Source: Pseudomonadota bacterium (GTDB lineage: Bacteria > Myxococcota_A > UBA9160 > SZUA-336). Taken from it: a DNA stretch of 41,298 bases. Of this stretch, positions 1 to 7,721 are shown in pieces. A program made the translations under genes and the position numbers. Every line of letters begins with the position of its first letter. Positions within the stretch are counted from its first letter, which is position 1. The DNA is taken from NCBI GenBank assembly GCA_021295775.1, contig JAGWBS010000020.1, positions 19,269 through 60,566 on the forward strand, written 5' to 3'. The notes below the pieces were generated by a model. That model saw only the letters and a program-made list of their open reading frames with translations. It was not told the DNA's origin and did not search any database.

Positions 1-1
1 C

Positions 2-1171
2 GCGCGCGGCCCGGCGCCGCCGGGAACCCTGGACTGGGAGGAGTTCCTCGCCCGGGCGGAAGCCGTCGACCCGGACGAGATCGAGGCGCGCACCGCCGCC
101 ATCCGGCCCGAGGACCTGTCCGACATCATGTTCACCTCGGGCACGACCGGCCGGCCCAAGGGCGTGCTGGCGACCCACGCCCAGACACTGCGCGTCTACG
201 CCCAGTCCGCCGAGACCGGCGAATTCCGCCGCGGCGAGCGCTACCTGATCCCCAGCCCGTTCTTCCACTCGTTCGGCTACAAGTACGGGATCGTCGTCTC
301 GCTGGTGGCCGGCGCCACCATGCTGCCGCTGGCGGTCTTCGATCCCGACGGCGCGCTGGAGCTGATTCAGGCGGAACGGGTCAACCGCCTGCCCGGTCCG
401 CCGACGGTCTTTCTGTCGCTGCTGAACCACCCCCGGCTGGCGGAGTACGACCTCTCCTCGCTGCGCGCGGGGGCCATCGGAGCGGCGGGAATCTCCGAGG
501 GCCTGATCGAGCGCATCAAGCGCGAGCTGGGCTACGAGCTGCTGCTGAGCGCCTACGGGCTCACCGAGGCGACCGCCACCGTGACGAGCTGCGTGCGCGG
601 CGACGACCCCGAGACGATCGCGACCACCAGCGGGCGGCCGATCCCGGACGTCGAGGTGCGGATCGTCGACGACGCGGGCAACGCCCTGCCGGCGGGCGAT
701 TCCGGCGAGATCTGGGTGCGCGGCTACAACGTGATGCAGGGCTACTTCGAGGACCCGCAGGCCACGGCCGAGGCGCTCACTCCGGACGGCTGGCTGCGCA
801 CCGGCGACATCGGCCATCTGGACGAGCGCGGCTACCTGAGCATCACGGACCGCAAGAAGGACATGTTCATCGTGGGCGGCTTCAACGCCTATCCCGCCGA
901 GATCGAGAGTCTTCTGCTCCAGAATCCCGCCATCGACCAGGCGGCGGTGATCGGCGTGCCCGACGAACGCCTGGGCGAGGTCGGCAAGGCCTTCGTGACC
1001 CTGCGCGCCGGCTCCACGGCCGGCCCCGAGGAGCTGCGCGCCTGGGCGCGCGAGCAGATGGCCAACTACAAGGTCCCGCGCAGCTTCGAGATTCTCGGCG
1101 AACTGCCGCTGACTCCCAGCGGGAAAGTCATGAAGCACGTGCTGCGGGAGCGCCAGGGAGCTCGTCCGTGA
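2..1171 (+). CDS. Acyl-CoA synthetase / AMP-dependent ligase, 5' truncated by window edge
   Basis: This is the C-terminal two thirds of an ANL-superfamily enzyme that activates a carboxylic acid to its acyl-CoA through an acyl-adenylate. The frame is open from base 2, so the true start lies outside the window. Visible motifs are the P-loop SGTTGRPKG (about 135-161), the A5 motif YGLTEAT, the hinge and adenylate-binding block GWLRTGDIGHLDERG, the DRKKD lysine region and the C-terminal PSGKVMK loop with the catalytic lysine. It is probably the first visible gene of an acyl-CoA catabolic cluster; a promoter-like box in the 57-nt gap suggests the next gene can also be transcribed separately. The family call is secure. 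The substrate is unknown, though context favours a ring-containing or branched acid. Confidence 0.93.
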   Translation, partial: ARGPAPPGTLDWEEFLARAEAVDPDEIEARTAAIRPEDLSDIMFTSGTTGRPKGVLATHAQTLRVYAQSAETGEFRRGERYLIPSPFFHSFGYKYGIVVSLVAGATMLPLAVFDPDGALELIQAERVNRLPGPPTVFLSLLNHPRLAEYDLSSLRAGAIGAAGISEGLIERIKRELGYELLLSAYGLTEATATVTSCVRGDDPETIATTSGRPIPDVEVRIVDDAGNALPAGDSGEIWVRGYNVMQGYFEDPQATAEALTPDGWLRTGDIGHLDERGYLSITDRKKDMFIVGGFNAYPAEIESLLLQNPAIDQAAVIGVPDERLGEVGKAFVTLRAGSTAGPEELRAWAREQMANYKVPRSFEILGELPLTPSGKVMKHVLRERQGARP

Positions 1172-1188
1172 GCCGCGGCGGTCGGTGG

Positions 1189-1194
1189 TATCCT
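1189..1194 (+). promoter_or_regulatory. -10-like box TATCCT upstream of LLM gene
   Basis: TATCCT followed by GGGCCGG lies 34 nt before the GTG at 1229. It is one example of the TAnnnT box that recurs before starts in this window. No clear -35 is seen. Confidence 0.5.
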
Positions 1195-1228
1195 GGGCCG
1201 GCCGTTCCAGCGGGAAGGTAAGGACAGA

Positions 1229-2353
1229 GTGGAAGTCGGCATCTTTCAGGGGGCCTCGGTGGGCCGGCGCCCCTGGGACGAGAGCGAGCCCGCCCGCCTG
1301 CGCAACGACGTCGAGCTGGGCGTGGCCGCGGACAAGGCCGGATTCGCCGCCTTCTGGGCTCCCGAGCACCACTCGCTCGAGGAGTACTCGCACAGCTCGT
1401 GCTCGCACCTGTCGTGTCTGGCCGTGGGCATGCGCACCGAGAACATCCGCCTGATCACCGGCATCTTCAATCTCTGCCCGCCGATCAACCACCCGGTGCG
1501 GGTCGCCGAGCAGATCGCAACCATCGACGTCCTGACCCACGGGCGCGTCGAACTGGGCACCGGCCGCGGCAGCGGGACGACCGAGGTCAACACCTTCGGC
1601 GTCGACGCCTCCGAGACGCGCCGCATGTGGGAGGAGTCGATCCGGGCCATCCCCCAGATGTGGACCCGGGACCTGTTCTCCTGGGACGGCGAGTACTTCT
1701 CGGTGCCCGAGCGCTGCGTCCTGCCCAAGCCGGTGCAGAAGCCCCATCCGCCGCTGTGGGTGACGGCCTCGAACCCGGAGACCGTCGAACGCGCGGCCAG
1801 GATGGGCATCGGCGTGGCGATGTTCAGCTTCGCCGACCCGGAGCTGCTGCGGCCGCTGGTCGAGATCTACAAGAGTACGATCGAGAAGGCCGAGCCGGTG
1901 GGCGAATTCGTCCACAACAAGATCATGGCGATCTGCCCGCTGCTGTGTCTCGATGACTCCGACGAGGCGCGGCGGGTCTACTCGCTGAGCATGGGCCTGA
2001 TCGCGCCGCACTTTACGGTGTACTTCGACACCATCCCGCACAACTTCGCGCGCTTCGCCGACGAAACCCGGCCGATTCCGCAGACGCGCCTGCGCGAGAT
2101 GATCGACGAAGCGAGCCGCGATCCCGATCTGCGGGGGCCGATGGCCCTCGGCGACCCCTCGCCGGATTTCTTCTACGAGAACGGAATGTGCGTCGGCAAC
2201 CCGCAGGAAGTACTGGCCACGATGCGGCGCTTCCAGGACGTCGGCATCGACCAACTCGTCACCTGTCCGGCCGCGGGCTGGCACGAGACGCACGAAGTGT
2301 CTCTGGAATCCGTGCGCCTGGTCGGGGAGAAAGTCATCCCCGAGCTTCGCTGA
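1229..2353 (+). CDS. LLM-class (luciferase-like) flavin-dependent oxidoreductase
   Basis: This 374-residue protein has the bacterial-luciferase (beta/alpha)8 fold that uses FMN or F420. The N-terminal strand MEVGIFQGAS, the AFWAPEHH segment near residue 50, the VAEQIATIDVLTHGRVELGTGRG block and PPLWVTASNPETVERAA are typical of the group. It is a probable monooxygenase or dehydrogenase acting before or during beta-oxidation. The start is the GTG at 1229, preceded by an AAGG-rich ribosome site; the next gene begins 3 nt after its stop, so the two are probably translationally coupled. The cofactor cannot be decided from sequence alone. This is one of three LLM-type enzymes in the window. Confidence 0.9.
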   Translation: MEVGIFQGASVGRRPWDESEPARLRNDVELGVAADKAGFAAFWAPEHHSLEEYSHSSCSHLSCLAVGMRTENIRLITGIFNLCPPINHPVRVAEQIATIDVLTHGRVELGTGRGSGTTEVNTFGVDASETRRMWEESIRAIPQMWTRDLFSWDGEYFSVPERCVLPKPVQKPHPPLWVTASNPETVERAARMGIGVAMFSFADPELLRPLVEIYKSTIEKAEPVGEFVHNKIMAICPLLCLDDSDEARRVYSLSMGLIAPHFTVYFDTIPHNFARFADETRPIPQTRLREMIDEASRDPDLRGPMALGDPSPDFFYENGMCVGNPQEVLATMRRFQDVGIDQLVTCPAAGWHETHEVSLESVRLVGEKVIPELR

Positions 2354-2356
2354 GTC

Positions 2357-3136
2357 ATGAGCTATAGCAACATCCTCTACGCGGAAGACGGCCCGATCGG
2401 CCGGATCACTCTGAACCGGCCGGACGACGGGAACATGTTCACGGCCGAGATGTGTCACGAGGTGCGCGACTGCATCAACGACATCCGGCGCGAGACGCGC
2501 ACGCGCGTGGTCGTCCTGACGGGCGCGGGCGAGCGCTTCTTCTGCATCGGCGGGCGCAAGGACGGCATGCCCGACACGCAGCTCTACCCGGGCGTGCTGC
2601 CGACGCTGGAGATGTACGAGTCGATCGACCGGCTGCAGAAGCCGGTGGTGGCGAGCGTCAACGGCTTCGCCGTCGGCGGCGGCAACGTGCTGCAGATGGT
2701 CTGCGACGTGACCATCGCCAAGCAGAGCGCGGTGTTCCGTCAGGTCGGCCCGATGATGGGCTCGTTCGACGCCGGCTACGGCACCTGGTACCTGGAGGAC
2801 CTGGTCGGAAAGAAGAAGGCCAAGGAGATGTGGTACTGCAACCAGAAGCTCTCCGCGCAGGAGGCCCTGGAGATCGGCCTGATCAACCGCGTGGTGCCGG
2901 ACGACCGCCTGGCCGAGGAGACCACCGCGTTCGCGCTGGAGATCGCCGACCGCGGCAGCTTCGCCCTGGCCTCGATCAAGGCGGCCTTCAACGCGCGCCA
3001 CGGCGGCGTCTCCGGCCTGTCGCGCATGGCCCACGACCTGCTGCTGCGCAGCTATCTGACCTCCGAAGAATCCAAGGAGCTGAGCGCCTCTTTCGGCGAG
3101 CGGCGCAGGCCCGACGCCGAGAAGTTCGGCCGCTGA
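2357..3136 (+). CDS. Crotonase-family protein of MenB/BadI type (ring-forming or ring-opening CoA enzyme)
   Basis: This 259-residue crotonase-fold protein has oxyanion-hole segments at CIGGRKDG (about 63-70) and GFAVGGG (about 103-109). Its active-site region, GSFDAGYGTWYL (135-146), and its tail, with SYLTSEE and RRRPDAEKFGR, resemble 1,4-dihydroxy-2-naphthoyl-CoA synthase (MenB) and 2-ketocyclohexanecarboxyl-CoA hydrolase (BadI) rather than ordinary enoyl-CoA hydratase. Asp138 aligns with the MenB Asp; the following MenB Ser is Thr143 here; a Tyr at about 233 may match the C-terminal MenB Tyr. No menaquinone gene is nearby, whereas a CoA ligase, SDR and acyl-CoA dehydrogenase are, so a ring-cleaving Claisen-type hydrolase is more likely than MenB. 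That role is inference. Confidence 0.85.
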   Translation: MSYSNILYAEDGPIGRITLNRPDDGNMFTAEMCHEVRDCINDIRRETRTRVVVLTGAGERFFCIGGRKDGMPDTQLYPGVLPTLEMYESIDRLQKPVVASVNGFAVGGGNVLQMVCDVTIAKQSAVFRQVGPMMGSFDAGYGTWYLEDLVGKKKAKEMWYCNQKLSAQEALEIGLINRVVPDDRLAEETTAFALEIADRGSFALASIKAAFNARHGGVSGLSRMAHDLLLRSYLTSEESKELSASFGERRRPDAEKFGR

Positions 3137-3146
3137 GATCCGCGCG

Positions 3147-3854
3147 GTGCGCGAGGACCAGGTCATCGTCACCGGAGCGAGCCGCGGCATCGGCGCGGCC
3201 GTCGCCAGCGAACTGGACCGCCGCGGGTGGCGCGTGGTGGGCCTGTCGCGCTCGGGCGAGTCGCCCGCCGGCCGGGCGCAGGTCTGCGACGTGGCGGACG
3301 AAGCCGCGCTGCGCGAGTGCATCGCGGCGGCCGCCCGCGAAGGTCCGGTCGCCGGACTGGTCAACAACGCGGGCATCCACTGGTCGGCGAAGACCGCCGA
3401 ACTGCAGGTCGACGACTACGAACGCGTGATGGCGATCAACGCGACCTCGGTGATGATCGCCTCGCGCGAGGCGTATCCGCACCTGAAGCGGCGCGGCGGC
3501 GGGATCATCGTCAACATGGGGTCGTTCTTCGACAAGTTCGGCGTGGCCCGAAACCTGCCCTACACCGTCTCGAAGGCGGCCATCGGCGCGATGACCCGCG
3601 TGCTGGCGGTCGAGTGGGCGCGCGACGGCATCTCGGTGATCAACGTGGCGCCGGGCTACGTCCGGACCGACCTCAGCCCCGAGTTCTGGCGCAACGAGCG
3701 CTCGGGCGAGTGGCTCGCCGACCGCGTCCCGCTGGGCCGGCCCGGCACTTCGGAAGAGGTCGCCCGGCTGGTCGGCGCGATCTACGACGAGAGCATCCCC
3801 TTCCTGACCGGCTCGACCATCTACATGGACGGCGGTCAGGGGATCAACCACTGA
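3147..3854 (+). CDS. Short-chain dehydrogenase/reductase (SDR)
   Basis: This 235-residue classical SDR has the cofactor motif TGASRGIG (9-16), NNAG (73-76), the catalytic Ser126 and the Y139-x3-K143 pair. It probably oxidises a secondary alcohol to a ketone (or the reverse) with NAD(P). The start is the GTG at 3147, 10 nt after the crotonase stop. Its stop overlaps the ATG of the acyl-CoA dehydrogenase by one base, so the two are co-translated. Next to a BadI-like crotonase, a 2-hydroxyacyl-CoA dehydrogenase role like that of BadH would make the ketone that the crotonase hydrolyses; this is inferred from context only. Confidence 0.9.
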   Translation: MREDQVIVTGASRGIGAAVASELDRRGWRVVGLSRSGESPAGRAQVCDVADEAALRECIAAAAREGPVAGLVNNAGIHWSAKTAELQVDDYERVMAINATSVMIASREAYPHLKRRGGGIIVNMGSFFDKFGVARNLPYTVSKAAIGAMTRVLAVEWARDGISVINVAPGYVRTDLSPEFWRNERSGEWLADRVPLGRPGTSEEVARLVGAIYDESIPFLTGSTIYMDGGQGINH

Positions 3855-5020
3855 TGAAGTTGTTCGAACAGCTCGAGCGCGCGCGCCGCTGGGGAGAGGA
3901 CGAGCGCTCCGTGCTGGAGCAGGCGCGGCGCGTGGCCAGCGAGGTGATCGCGCCCAACGCGGAGCGCTACGACCGCAGCGGCGAGTTCCCCTGGGACAAC
4001 GTCGAAGCGCTCAACGCGCTGGGGCTCAACGCGGTGTTCGTGCCCGAGGCCTACGGGGGCGCGCCGCTCTCCTACGCCCTGTACCTGGAGTGCGTGAAGA
4101 TCGTGTCGGCGGCCTGCGCCTCGACCGGCATCGTCTACGCGACCAACTTCCACGCCAGCAAGCCGCTGATCGACTTGGGCAGCGAGGAGCAGAAGCGCCG
4201 TCTGCTGCCCCGGATCGCGGAGGGCGGGCTGGGGGCGCTGGCCATCACCGAGGAGTCCGCCGGCTCGGACGCGACCGGCATGAAGACCCGCTTCACCGCC
4301 GACGGAGACGAGATCGTGGTGGACGGCGCCAAGCAGTTCATCACCAGCGGCGACGTCGCGGACCTGATCCTGCTGTTCGGCAAGTGGTCCGGCATCGACG
4401 ACCCGCGCGGCGCGATCTCGGCGCTGATGCTGGAAAAGGGCACCCCCGGGATGAGCGTGGTCCGGCTCGAGGAGAAGATGGGCCACCGGGCGTCGTCCAC
4501 CGCCGCGCTGGCCTTCGACGGCTGCCGGGTGCCGCGCGCCAATCTGCTGGGCGAGCCCGGCTCGGGCCTGGCGACCCTGCTGGCGTCACTGAACAAGTCC
4601 CGGCCGAGCACCGCCGCGCACGCGTTGGGAATCGCGCGCGCCGCCTTCGAAGACATGGTGGCCTACGCCAACCAGCGCGAGCAGTCGGGCCGGCGGGTGA
4701 TCGATTTCCAGGGCAACCAGTTCACGCTCGCCGATCTGGCCGGGGAGTTGGCGCTGGCCGAGCGCTGGCTGGACTACGTGGCGGAGCTGGCCGACGCCGG
4801 CGGCGAGGACTTCGGCCTGGAGGCCTCGCTGGCGAAGCTGCGCGCCTCCGACCTGGCCATGCGCATGGCCACCGAGGCGGTCCAGTTCCACGGCGGCTAC
4901 GGCTACTGCTCGGACTTCCGGGTGGAGCGCCTGATGCGCGACGCCAAGGTGACCCAGATCTGGGAGGGCACCAACCAGGTGCACCGCCAGCTGATCGGCC
5001 GGAGCTTCCGCCGGCGATGA
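3854..5020 (+). CDS. Acyl-CoA dehydrogenase
   Basis: This 388-residue FAD flavoenzyme forms the alpha,beta double bond of an acyl-CoA and passes electrons to ETF. It has the expected N-terminal helical domain, the ITEESAGSDATGMKT flavin-binding block, and the C-terminal block QFHGGYGYCSDFRVERLMRDAK followed by IWEGTNQ, where Glu371 is the usual catalytic base. I chose the ATG at 3854, which overlaps the SDR stop (TGATG); upstream codons in frame do not resemble the family. The 3' end overlaps the next gene by four bases (ATGA). It is a full-length, intact family member. Its substrate may be a cyclic or branched acyl-CoA, judged only from its neighbours. Confidence 0.95.
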   Translation: MKLFEQLERARRWGEDERSVLEQARRVASEVIAPNAERYDRSGEFPWDNVEALNALGLNAVFVPEAYGGAPLSYALYLECVKIVSAACASTGIVYATNFHASKPLIDLGSEEQKRRLLPRIAEGGLGALAITEESAGSDATGMKTRFTADGDEIVVDGAKQFITSGDVADLILLFGKWSGIDDPRGAISALMLEKGTPGMSVVRLEEKMGHRASSTAALAFDGCRVPRANLLGEPGSGLATLLASLNKSRPSTAAHALGIARAAFEDMVAYANQREQSGRRVIDFQGNQFTLADLAGELALAERWLDYVAELADAGGEDFGLEASLAKLRASDLAMRMATEAVQFHGGYGYCSDFRVERLMRDAKVTQIWEGTNQVHRQLIGRSFRRR

Positions 5021-6528
5021 GCGCCATCCGCAGAGTGGGCGTGTGCGGCGCCGGCGGCACCATGGGGTCGGGGATCGCGATCGTCTCCGCCCGGGCGGGC
5101 TTCGAAACCGTCGCCTACGACCTGGACGCGGACGCGCTGGCGGGCGCGCGCGCCGGCGCCGAGCGCTTCTTCGCGCAGTCGGTCGAGCGCGGCAAGCTGG
5201 GCGAGGCGGAGCGCGACGCCGCGCTGGCCGGCCTGTCCGAGACCACCCGCCTGGAAGCGCTGGCGGAGTGCGATCTGGTGATCGAGGCGGTCTTCGAGGA
5301 TCTGTCCACCAAGCGGGAGCTGTTCCGCCGGCTCGATCCGATCTGCCCGGAGCACACGCTCTTCGCCTCCAACACGTCGACGCTCTCGATCAGTGAGATC
5401 GCCTCGGGCTGCGGCCGCGAGGACCGGGTGGTCGGGATGCACTTCTGCCTGCCCGCGCAGTTGATGAAGCTGATCGAGATGTCGCCGGGCCTGAACACCT
5501 CGGAGGCGAGTTTCCGCTCGGCGTGGGAGTGGACCGAGCGGGCCGGGCAGACGCCCGTGCGCACGCAGGACACGCCCGGTTTCATCCTCAACGCCTTCGT
5601 GGTGCCGTTCAACAACGACGCGATCCGCGCGGTCGAGGCCGGCGTCGCCGAACCCGCCGAGATCGACAAGGCCGTCAAGGCCGCGCTGGGCTACCGCATG
5701 GGGCCGCTGGAACTGCTCGACATGGTCGGTCTGGACACGCAGGTGCGGTTGTGCGAGGCGTTCCACCCGGTCACGCTCGACCCGCGCGCCGCCGCGCCGC
5801 CGCTGTTGCGGCGCATGGTCGCGGCGGGGCGCCTGGGCCGGAAGTCGGGCCGCGGCTTCCGCGCCGGCGAGGAGGACGCCCCGCCGGGCGGCGAGGCCGA
5901 GGCCTACGAGATCGTCTCGGCGGGTCCGAGCCGCTCCTTCCCGGAAGGGGACGCGTTCCCGGCGCGCTCCACGCCCGGCGCGGGCGTGGCGGTCTACCTG
6001 GGCGCCCCGCACGTCCCGGATCCGAAGCGGCGAGCGATCCTGATCGAGCTGGGCACGGAGTGCCTGGGCGCCCACACCGGCGAGGGCTACGGGGAAGAGG
6101 GCTCGAACGTGCTGGGCTTCGCCCGCTACCGGAACGGCGACGACCCGCCGTCGGACCTGGTCGAGCTGGTGCGCCAGCCCGCCAGCGACCCGCGGGCGAT
6201 CGACGCCGCCCGCGCCGCGTTCGAGGGAGCCGGGCTGCAGGTGGCGGTGTGCGCGGACCAGGCGGGCCGGATCGGCGACCGCCTGGTCCGGCCCAAGTAC
6301 AACGACGCGCTGCGCTTCCTGGACGAGGGCCGGGCGGCGGCCAAGGACATCGACCTGACCTGCCGGCTCGGGCTGAGCTACCCCGACGGCCCGGTCGAGC
6401 GGATCGAGCGCGGCGGACTGGCCCATCACCACGACGTGACGCAGGCGCTGTTCGAGGTCTACGGCACCCCCGGCTACGCCCCCGCCCGCCGGGCGCGGGT
6501 CGCCCGCCAGCGAGCCTCGGGCGGATGA
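5017..6528 (+). CDS. 3-hydroxyacyl-CoA dehydrogenase, PaaH-like two-C-domain form
   Basis: This 503-residue protein has an N-terminal NAD-binding domain (1-180, GAGGTMG at 11-17), a first 3HCDH C-terminal domain (about 185-285), a linker domain like the RFF domain of PaaH-type enzymes (about 300-410) and a second C-terminal 3HCDH domain (about 420-500). The catalytic His142 and Glu154 keep the family spacing of 12 residues, and Asn192 sits in DTPGFILN. One oddity is that the usual HFFNP is HFCLP here, so the loop Asn is replaced by Leu145. It oxidises a 3-hydroxyacyl-CoA to the 3-ketoacyl-CoA. The ATG at 5017 overlaps the previous stop by four bases, as does its own stop with the next ATG. 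Confidence 0.9.
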   Translation: MSAIRRVGVCGAGGTMGSGIAIVSARAGFETVAYDLDADALAGARAGAERFFAQSVERGKLGEAERDAALAGLSETTRLEALAECDLVIEAVFEDLSTKRELFRRLDPICPEHTLFASNTSTLSISEIASGCGREDRVVGMHFCLPAQLMKLIEMSPGLNTSEASFRSAWEWTERAGQTPVRTQDTPGFILNAFVVPFNNDAIRAVEAGVAEPAEIDKAVKAALGYRMGPLELLDMVGLDTQVRLCEAFHPVTLDPRAAAPPLLRRMVAAGRLGRKSGRGFRAGEEDAPPGGEAEAYEIVSAGPSRSFPEGDAFPARSTPGAGVAVYLGAPHVPDPKRRAILIELGTECLGAHTGEGYGEEGSNVLGFARYRNGDDPPSDLVELVRQPASDPRAIDAARAAFEGAGLQVAVCADQAGRIGDRLVRPKYNDALRFLDEGRAAAKDIDLTCRLGLSYPDGPVERIERGGLAHHHDVTQALFEVYGTPGYAPARRARVARQRASGG

Positions 6529-7685
6529 CGGGAGCGCTCGCCGGCGTCAAGGTCCTGGACTTCTCGAGCCTGCTGCCGGGACCGATGGCCACGCTGCTGC
6601 TGGCGGAAGCCGGCGCCGAGGTGGTCAAGGTCGAGCGACCGGGACACGGCGACGAGATGCGCTCCTACGAGCCCAAGTGGGGCGACGACAGCATCAATTT
6701 CGCCCTGCTCAACCGGGGCAAGAAGAGTCTGGCGCTCGACCTCAAGGACCCGCGGGAACGCGACCGCCTGACGCCCCTGCTGCGCGAGGCGGACGTGCTG
6801 GTGGAGCAGTTCCGCCCGGGCGTGATGGAGCGCTTGGGCCTGGGCTACGCGGCGGTGAGCGAGATCAAGCCGGACATCGTCTACTGCGCCATCACCGGCT
6901 ACGGGCAGGACGGGCCGAAGCGCGAAGTCGCCGGACACGATCTCAACTACGTCGGCGACGCCGGCCTGCTGGCGCTCAGCATGGGCGAGCCCTCGCGTCC
7001 CGTGGTGCCCCCGGCCCTGATCGCCGACATCGCCGGGGGCGCGTATCCGGCGGTGCTGAACATCCTGCTGGCGCTGCGGCGCCGCGACGCGACCGGCGAG
7101 GGCGCCTACCTGGACGTCTCCATGGCGGACAACCTGTTTCCGTTCATGTACTGGTCGATGGGCAACGGGTTGGCGGCGGGCGCCTGGCCGCGCAACGGCG
7201 CGGAGCTGGTGACCGGGGGCTCGCCGCGATACCAGCTCTATCCCACCCGCGACGGCCAGGTGATGGCGGCGGCGCCCCTGGAAGACAAGTTCTGGCGGGC
7301 GTTCGCCGACATGCTCGGGCTGGAGGACGAATTCCGCGACGACGCGCGCGACCCCGAGGCGACGCGCGAGCGGGTCGCCCGGATCGTGGCGTCCCGGCCC
7401 GCCGACTACTGGCGGCCCCGGCTGGAGCAAGCCGACTGTTGCGCCTCGCTGGTCCAGACGATCGAGGCGGCGCTGCGGGACGATCACTTCCGCCAGCGGG
7501 GCGTTTTCGCCGCCCGCTCGCGCAACTCCGCCGGCCAGACGCTCTCCGCGCTGCCGGTGCCGGTCGATCCGGCCTTTCGCGCGGACCCGGAACAGATCAA
7601 GGCCGCGCCCGCCCTGGGGGAGGACAACCCGGCCCTGCTGGAGCAGGCGGCGGGCGGCGAGCCGGGGGAAGAGCCGCTCGGATAG
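6525..7685 (+). CDS. CaiB/BaiF family III CoA-transferase, possibly alpha-methylacyl-CoA racemase-like
   Basis: This 386-residue family III enzyme opens with VKVLDFSSLLPGP and GAEVVKVERPGHGDEMR, the usual N-terminal fold. The segment AGHDLNY puts His138 and LIADIAGG puts Asp168 exactly 30 residues apart, the same spacing as the His126/Asp156 pair of bacterial alpha-methylacyl-CoA racemase, so epimerisation of a 2-methylacyl-CoA is as likely as CoA transfer. Epimerisation is needed before acyl-CoA dehydrogenase can act on branched side chains of sterols or isoprenoids. The gene starts at the ATG overlapping the upstream stop by four bases and is the last of the tightly coupled operon. Confidence 0.9.
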   Translation: MTGALAGVKVLDFSSLLPGPMATLLLAEAGAEVVKVERPGHGDEMRSYEPKWGDDSINFALLNRGKKSLALDLKDPRERDRLTPLLREADVLVEQFRPGVMERLGLGYAAVSEIKPDIVYCAITGYGQDGPKREVAGHDLNYVGDAGLLALSMGEPSRPVVPPALIADIAGGAYPAVLNILLALRRRDATGEGAYLDVSMADNLFPFMYWSMGNGLAAGAWPRNGAELVTGGSPRYQLYPTRDGQVMAAAPLEDKFWRAFADMLGLEDEFRDDARDPEATRERVARIVASRPADYWRPRLEQADCCASLVQTIEAALRDDHFRQRGVFAARSRNSAGQTLSALPVPVDPAFRADPEQIKAAPALGEDNPALLEQAAGGEPGEEPLG

Positions 7686-7688
7686 AAT
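7683..7688 (+). promoter_or_regulatory. -10-like box TAGAAT upstream of epoxide hydrolase
   Basis: TAGAAT followed by GGCCCGCC lies 33 nt before the ATG at 7722 and overlaps the 3' end of the CoA-transferase gene. It belongs to the recurrent TAnnnT series and suggests separate transcription of the epoxide hydrolase. Confidence 0.55.
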
Positions 7689-7721
7689 GGCCCGCCCGGT
7701 TCGCGGGGCGAGGAGGCCAGG

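Noticed and set aside
4903..6432. Long minus-strand open frames over the acyl-CoA operon.
   Set aside because: They are antisense to well-conserved enzyme genes and encode low-complexity Arg/Gly/Ala-rich sequence without any recognisable domain.
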